A stretch of 64,000 bases of DNA, from positions 1 to 64,000 of the forward strand of contig JAHIYE010000023.1 of assembly GCA_018815325.1 (NCBI GenBank). The letters run 5' to 3'. The position numbers were made by a program, and so were the translations under genes. The DNA is from Gammaproteobacteria bacterium. Its GTDB lineage: Bacteria; Pseudomonadota; Gammaproteobacteria; Burkholderiales; Burkholderiaceae_C. This document shows, piece after piece, positions 60,772-64,000 of this stretch (within the stretch, counting starts at the first letter, position 1; every line of letters begins with the position of its first letter). The notes beneath the pieces were generated by a model that had not been told where the DNA came from, searched no databases, and was given only the letters and a program-made list of their open reading frames with translations.

Positions 60772-61746
60772 ATGGCGGTTTTCACGGAAGTCTCATTCGA
60801 TGAGGCCAGCACTTTCCTGCAAGAACTGAACCTGGGGCAGCTGCAGTCCATGGAGGGCTGCGCCGGCGGCATCGAGAACACCAACTACTTTGTCACCACC
60901 GACCAGGGCGAGCACGTGCTGACCCTGTTCGAGCGCCTGCGCTTCGAGCAGCTGCCGTTTTACCTCTGGCTCATGAAGCATCTGGCGCAGCACGGCATCC
61001 CGGTGCCCGACCCTGCGGCCAACCGTGATGGCGACATCCTGCACACCCTCAAAGGCAAGCCTGCCGCCGTGGTGAACCGGCTGCGCGGCAAAAGCGAGCT
61101 GGCACCCAGCCCGGCGCATTGCGCCCAGGTCGGCGGGATGCTGGCCCGCATGCATCTGGCCGGCCGCGATTTTTCCCGCCAACAACCCAATCTGCGTGGT
61201 CTTGCCTGGTGGAACGAGACCGTGCCGGTGGTGTTGCCCTACCTGGAACCCGAGCAGGCCACATTAATAGCCAGCGAGCTGGCTTACCAGAACCACGTGG
61301 CGGCGTCTTCGGCTTACGCCGCCCTGCCGCGCGGCCCCATCCATGCCGACCTGTTCCGCGACAACGTGATGTTCGAGCAGGCTGAGAGTGGCCCCCTGCT
61401 GAGCGGATTTTTTGATTTTTATTTTGCGGGTGTGGACAGCTTCCTGTTCGATATCGCGGTGTGCCTCAACGACTGGTGCATCGACCTGGGCAGCGGCGCC
61501 AGTGACAGGGAGCGCACCCGCAGCCTGCTGCAGGCTTACGACAAGGTGCGCCCGCTGAGCGCGGCTGAGCGCGAACTGCTGCCCGCCATGCTGCGCGCCG
61601 GGGCCTTGCGATTCTGGGTCTCCAGACTATGGGATTACCATTTACCCAGGGAAGCCGCCGTGCTCCAGGCGCATGATCCTGGTCATTTTGAGCACGTATT
61701 GCGTCAGCGCGCGGGCAAACCCCTGCCAACCTTTGAACTCACCTGA
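60772..61746 (+). CDS. thrB: homoserine kinase
   Basis: 324 residues of the aminoglycoside-phosphotransferase-like ThrB type: MEGCAGGIENTNYFVTT at the nucleotide loop, GPIHADLFRDNVMFEQ with the catalytic Asp and Asn, and GFFDFYFAGVDSFLFDIAVC with the second metal Asp. Phosphorylates homoserine on the way to threonine. Cotranscribed with the DUF2782 gene (3-base gap) and the membrane-protein gene after it. Confidence 0.95.
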   Translation: MAVFTEVSFDEASTFLQELNLGQLQSMEGCAGGIENTNYFVTTDQGEHVLTLFERLRFEQLPFYLWLMKHLAQHGIPVPDPAANRDGDILHTLKGKPAAVVNRLRGKSELAPSPAHCAQVGGMLARMHLAGRDFSRQQPNLRGLAWWNETVPVVLPYLEPEQATLIASELAYQNHVAASSAYAALPRGPIHADLFRDNVMFEQAESGPLLSGFFDFYFAGVDSFLFDIAVCLNDWCIDLGSGASDRERTRSLLQAYDKVRPLSAAERELLPAMLRAGALRFWVSRLWDYHLPREAAVLQAHDPGHFEHVLRQRAGKPLPTFELT

Positions 61747-61756
61747 CACACCGTCC

Positions 61757-62542
61757 ATGAAACTGAACATCGTTCCCGCCCGTACTGGCGCCCTCTGGGT
61801 CAAGCTGGGCGTGCAGACCTTTGCGCGCCAGCCTTTGGCGCTGGCGGGCCTGTTCTTCATGTTCCTGTCCGTCATGTCGGTGGCCAGCCTGCTGCCATGG
61901 ATTGGCAATGCGCTGGCGCTCGCCATCCTGCCAGGGGCTACCCTGGGTTTGATGGCCGCTACCCGGGAAGCCAGCAAGGGCAAGTTCCCCATGCCTTCGA
62001 TTCTGGTCAGCGCCTTTCGGGCTGGCCGACAGCGCGCACGTGCCATGCTGGTGCTGGGTGTGCTCTATGCCATGGGTTTTCTGCTGGTGCTGGGCATCTC
62101 GGCACTGGTCGATGGCGGCAGCTTCGCCCAGCTCTATCTGGCTGGCGGCACGCTGACCCGCGAGATGATTCTGGCGCCCGAGTTCCAGTATGCGATGTGG
62201 GTGGCCATGGGCCTGTACCTGCCACTGTCCCTGCTGTTCTGGCATGCCCCCGCCCTGGTGCACTGGCACGGCATCTCCCCCGTCAAAAGCCTGTTCTTCA
62301 GCCTGGTGGCCTGCATGAAGAACTTCTGGGCCTTTACGGTGTTCGGCCTGGTGTGGCTGGCTGTGTTCATGACCGTGGGGCTGGTGATTGCCGTGCTGGC
62401 AGGCTCACTGGGCAGCCCCGGACTGCTGGCTTCGATCATGTTCCCGGCTGCCATGCTGATGGCGGCCATGTTCTTCACCTCGATTTACTTCACGTTCCGC
62501 GACAGTTTTGTCGCGCCCGAAGCGGAAGGAGACACCCCGTGA
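61757..62542 (+). CDS. BPSS1780-type membrane protein
   Basis: 261 residues with six hydrophobic segments. Conserved in this family: VPARTGALWVKLGVQTFARQ at the start, GATLGLMAATREASKGKFP, and VHWHGISPVKSLFFSLVACM followed by NFWAFTVF. These uncharacterised inner-membrane proteins commonly sit beside thrB. Starts 10 bases after thrB; its stop overlaps the FecR-like gene start (GTGA). Confidence 0.82.
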   Translation: MKLNIVPARTGALWVKLGVQTFARQPLALAGLFFMFLSVMSVASLLPWIGNALALAILPGATLGLMAATREASKGKFPMPSILVSAFRAGRQRARAMLVLGVLYAMGFLLVLGISALVDGGSFAQLYLAGGTLTREMILAPEFQYAMWVAMGLYLPLSLLFWHAPALVHWHGISPVKSLFFSLVACMKNFWAFTVFGLVWLAVFMTVGLVIAVLAGSLGSPGLLASIMFPAAMLMAAMFFTSIYFTFRDSFVAPEAEGDTP

Positions 62543-63243
62543 CGCAACACCACCTGCTGGGCCGGACCGAACGTGAGTTGCTGTGCTTGCAGCGCCGCAG
62601 CTTCATCCAGGCGGCAGCCCTGTGGACGGGCCTGGGTGGCTTTGGCGCCGCCCTTGCGGAGGAGCGTAGCAACGTGGTGGAGTTGCAGGGGGACGTGCTG
62701 CTCAATGGCGAACGCCTGTTGCCACAGCAATTCATCCAGACCGGCGACACCGTTGAGACCGGGCCCGACTCGCACCTGGTGTTCGTGATCGGTGACTCGG
62801 CCTTCCAGTTGCGGCAAAAAACCCGCCTCGTGGTCGAACGCGGCACCACCCTGAACACCTGCAGCGTGCTCGAGTTGACTTCTGGTGCTGTGCTCAGCGT
62901 CTGGGGCAAACAGACCCAGCGCCTGCTTGTCACGCCCAGCATGACGGCCGTGGTCGCGGGTGCTGCGGTATACGCCGAAGTCGTGCCAGGACAGGATGGC
63001 CTGAGCTATCTCTGTAACTGCTATGGCGATGTCCGCTTAAGCGCTGGCACAGAAAAAATCCGCAGCCATGCGGAACATCATCACGCCTTCTGGGGTGAGG
63101 TGGAGGCACGCGGAGGCCACTTTCTGACGCCTGCCAAAAACTTCAACCATTCGGATGAAGAAGTCGAGTTTCTGGCCCGACTGGTCGCGCAACAGCCCGC
63201 CTGGAAAAATGCCCAACAGCGTTCGGCCATCCAGCGTGCCTGA
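62539..63243 (+). CDS. Tat-exported FecR-like domain protein
   Basis: 234 residues from a GTG overlapping the previous stop. The N-terminus has a twin-arginine signal, LQRRSFIQAAALWTGLGG, ending about residue 42. The rest has FecR-like beta-strand pattern: VVELQGDVLLNGERLLPQQ, GDTVETGPDSHLVFVIGD, LTSGAVLSVWGKQTQRLLV, and later a pair of Cys in LCNCYGDV. FecR-domain proteins outside iron signalling often bind polysaccharide or lipid; no sigma factor gene is nearby. Function unknown. Confidence 0.8.
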   Translation: MTQHHLLGRTERELLCLQRRSFIQAAALWTGLGGFGAALAEERSNVVELQGDVLLNGERLLPQQFIQTGDTVETGPDSHLVFVIGDSAFQLRQKTRLVVERGTTLNTCSVLELTSGAVLSVWGKQTQRLLVTPSMTAVVAGAAVYAEVVPGQDGLSYLCNCYGDVRLSAGTEKIRSHAEHHHAFWGEVEARGGHFLTPAKNFNHSDEEVEFLARLVAQQPAWKNAQQRSAIQRA

Positions 63244-63300
63244 CCAGGCATTCAACCGGCCTCCTTGACCCCTTGACATCTCTCAGACTGGAGCTACTGC

Positions 63301-63528
63301 ATGAGTCGTAACAGCGAATGGGCAGCCAAGGTGTTACCCTTGGTCAAAGGTGGCAACACCAGCGCAGCACTGGCACAGATCAAGGTGGCCCCCAGCGTCA
63401 GGGACCTGCAGCAGCTGCGCAAGGTCCTGGAGGCTGCGGGCCTGCTGGCACGGCACACACGGGTAGCCGAAGCGATCACCGATCACATTGACGCGCTGTC
63501 GGCACCACGCCTGCACCGCTCGCCTTAA
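63301..63528 (+). CDS. small hypothetical protein
   Basis: 75 residues, GGAG 9 bases before the ATG. Helical and basic at the start (MSRNSEWAAKVLPLVKGGNT), with KVAPSVRDLQQLRKVLEAAG in the middle. No signal peptide or Cys. I do not recognise it. Real coding status is supported by a good ribosome-binding site and GC-rich third positions, but only moderately. Confidence 0.55.
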   Translation: MSRNSEWAAKVLPLVKGGNTSAALAQIKVAPSVRDLQQLRKVLEAAGLLARHTRVAEAITDHIDALSAPRLHRSP

Positions 63529-63560
63529 GCCATCACTCACTTCCTACGTCCCACATCCGG

Positions 63561-64000
63561 TCAATGCGGCTTGGCGCCGCTGCCGTAGTGGCGCTCGGCC
63601 AGTTCCCGGGTGAGCTGCACCACAAAGCGGCTCAGCCGGCTCGCCGGCCGGGCCTTGGGTACGGCAATGCACAGGCGGTTGCGAATGGCGGGGGCATGAA
63701 TGGCTGCAATGTTCGGGGGCTCGCCATGGATCCACTCGCGCATTGAACTTGCCGGCAACACCGTGCTGGCCACCCCGCGCGCCACCAGTGACAGCACGGT
63801 CTGGATCGAGTCCACCTCGGCCACCACCTTGAGCTGAAGCCCCTTGGGCTGCACCTCCTTTTCCAGCAGTTGCCGCAAGGCATTGGGTCGACTCGGCAGC
63901 ACCAGGGGCAAGGCCGCCACCTCGGCCAGCCGCATGCGCGGCGGCAGTGGCATGCGCGCCATCACCACCAGCGGCTCGCGCACCAGTGTTTCCATGTGCA
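63561..64000 (-). CDS. LysR-family regulator, C-terminal part, runs off the right edge
   Basis: About 146 residues of a periplasmic-binding-like LysR effector domain: LVVMARMPLPPRMRLAEVAALP, LVLPSRPNALRQLLEK, VVAEVDSIQTVLSLVARGVA, STVLPASSM and IRNRLCIAVPKARPASRLSRF. The N-terminal helix-turn-helix lies beyond base 64000. The VDSIQTVLSLV and ATRLS-like ends resemble the Nac/Cbl-type branch, but ligand and target are unknown. Confidence 0.88.
   Translation of the reverse strand, partial: HMETLVREPLVVMARMPLPPRMRLAEVAALPLVLPSRPNALRQLLEKEVQPKGLQLKVVAEVDSIQTVLSLVARGVASTVLPASSMREWIHGEPPNIAAIHAPAIRNRLCIAVPKARPASRLSRFVVQLTRELAERHYGSGAKPH

Noticed and set aside
1-64000. tRNA, rRNA, CRISPR arrays, insertion sequences, prophage genes
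   Set aside because: I saw no T-loop consensus with acceptor stem, no repeat-spacer array, no transposase or integrase motif in the readable frames.

Overview
The window looks like a chromosomal segment from a GC-rich betaproteobacterium of the order Burkholderiales, most likely family Comamonadaceae. The signs are the housekeeping gene order (xseB-ispA-dxs; polA next to a DUF2782 gene, thrB and a BPSS1780-type membrane gene), three DctPQM-type TRAP transporters, a MocR regulator beside a DUF2917 gene, and a MoCo/tungsten-type aldehyde oxidoreductase operon. I found no rRNA, tRNA, CRISPR array or intact insertion sequence. The first and last genes are cut by the window edges.

Layout. 1-5.9 kb: 5-oxoprolinase/hydantoinase (partial), a MarR-like regulator, and a divergent TRAP operon followed by crcB. 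6-12.4 kb: tungsten-type aldehyde oxidoreductase genes aorA-aorB-aorC with a MoaD-like gene and a small unknown gene, a divergent GAF-Fis regulator lacking an AAA+ domain, and a stand-alone receiver protein. 12.7-14.8 kb: a bufferin-type RiPP locus (six-Cys precursor plus one protein fusing the MNIO maturase to its DUF2063 partner). 14.9-20 kb: PPOX flavoprotein, GrpB-like, YegD-type Hsp70, DUF2917 and MocR genes. 19.9-20.8 kb: the wreck of an NAD-dependent formate dehydrogenase operon (fdsG start joined to fdhD end, plus a damaged fdsD). 21.3-23 kb: a lone, lower-GC gene encoding a PD-(D/E)XK nuclease-like protein of unknown function. 23.2-28 kb: sugar kinase, PanE-like reductase, FAD monooxygenase, diguanylate cyclase. 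28-31.7 kb: tungstate ABC transporter tupBCA and a divergent ModE-like regulator. 31.6-37.3 kb: EgtB/SenA-like enzyme and a TRAP system whose binding protein lies in convergent orientation. 37.5-40.7 kb: dxs (with a one-base frameshift), ispA, xseB. 40.9-45.4 kb: Rieske oxygenase, EamA transporter, sulfurtransferase, two membrane proteins. 45.6-49.2 kb: FCD-type GntR regulator divergent from a third TRAP operon. 49.4-52.2 kb: LapD/LapG c-di-GMP adhesin-control pair beside a decayed ugd fragment. 52.4-57.5 kb: metallopeptidase, MazG-like, ZIP transporter, dienelactone hydrolase, second diguanylate cyclase. 57.5-64 kb: polA, DUF2782, thrB, membrane protein, Tat-exported FecR-like protein, a small gene and a partial LysR regulator.

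How the parts fit. The aldehyde oxidoreductase needs a tungsto-pterin cofactor and tupBCA, about 18 kb away, would supply tungstate, so both halves of a tungsten physiology are here. Redox chemistry on formate has been lost locally (fds remnant). Surface attachment is controlled by c-di-GMP (two cyclases with intact GGEEF and I-site motifs; LapD as receptor; LapG as protease). Uptake of organic acids dominates the transport genes.

Points that most deserve attention: the bufferin maturase fusion, the lone PD-(D/E)XK protein next to the fds deletion, the fds deletion junction at an 8-bp direct duplication, a dispersed 17-bp palindrome family (GCTAY-N7-ATAGC) seen eight times, and single-base damage in dxs that suggests sequencing error or decay.
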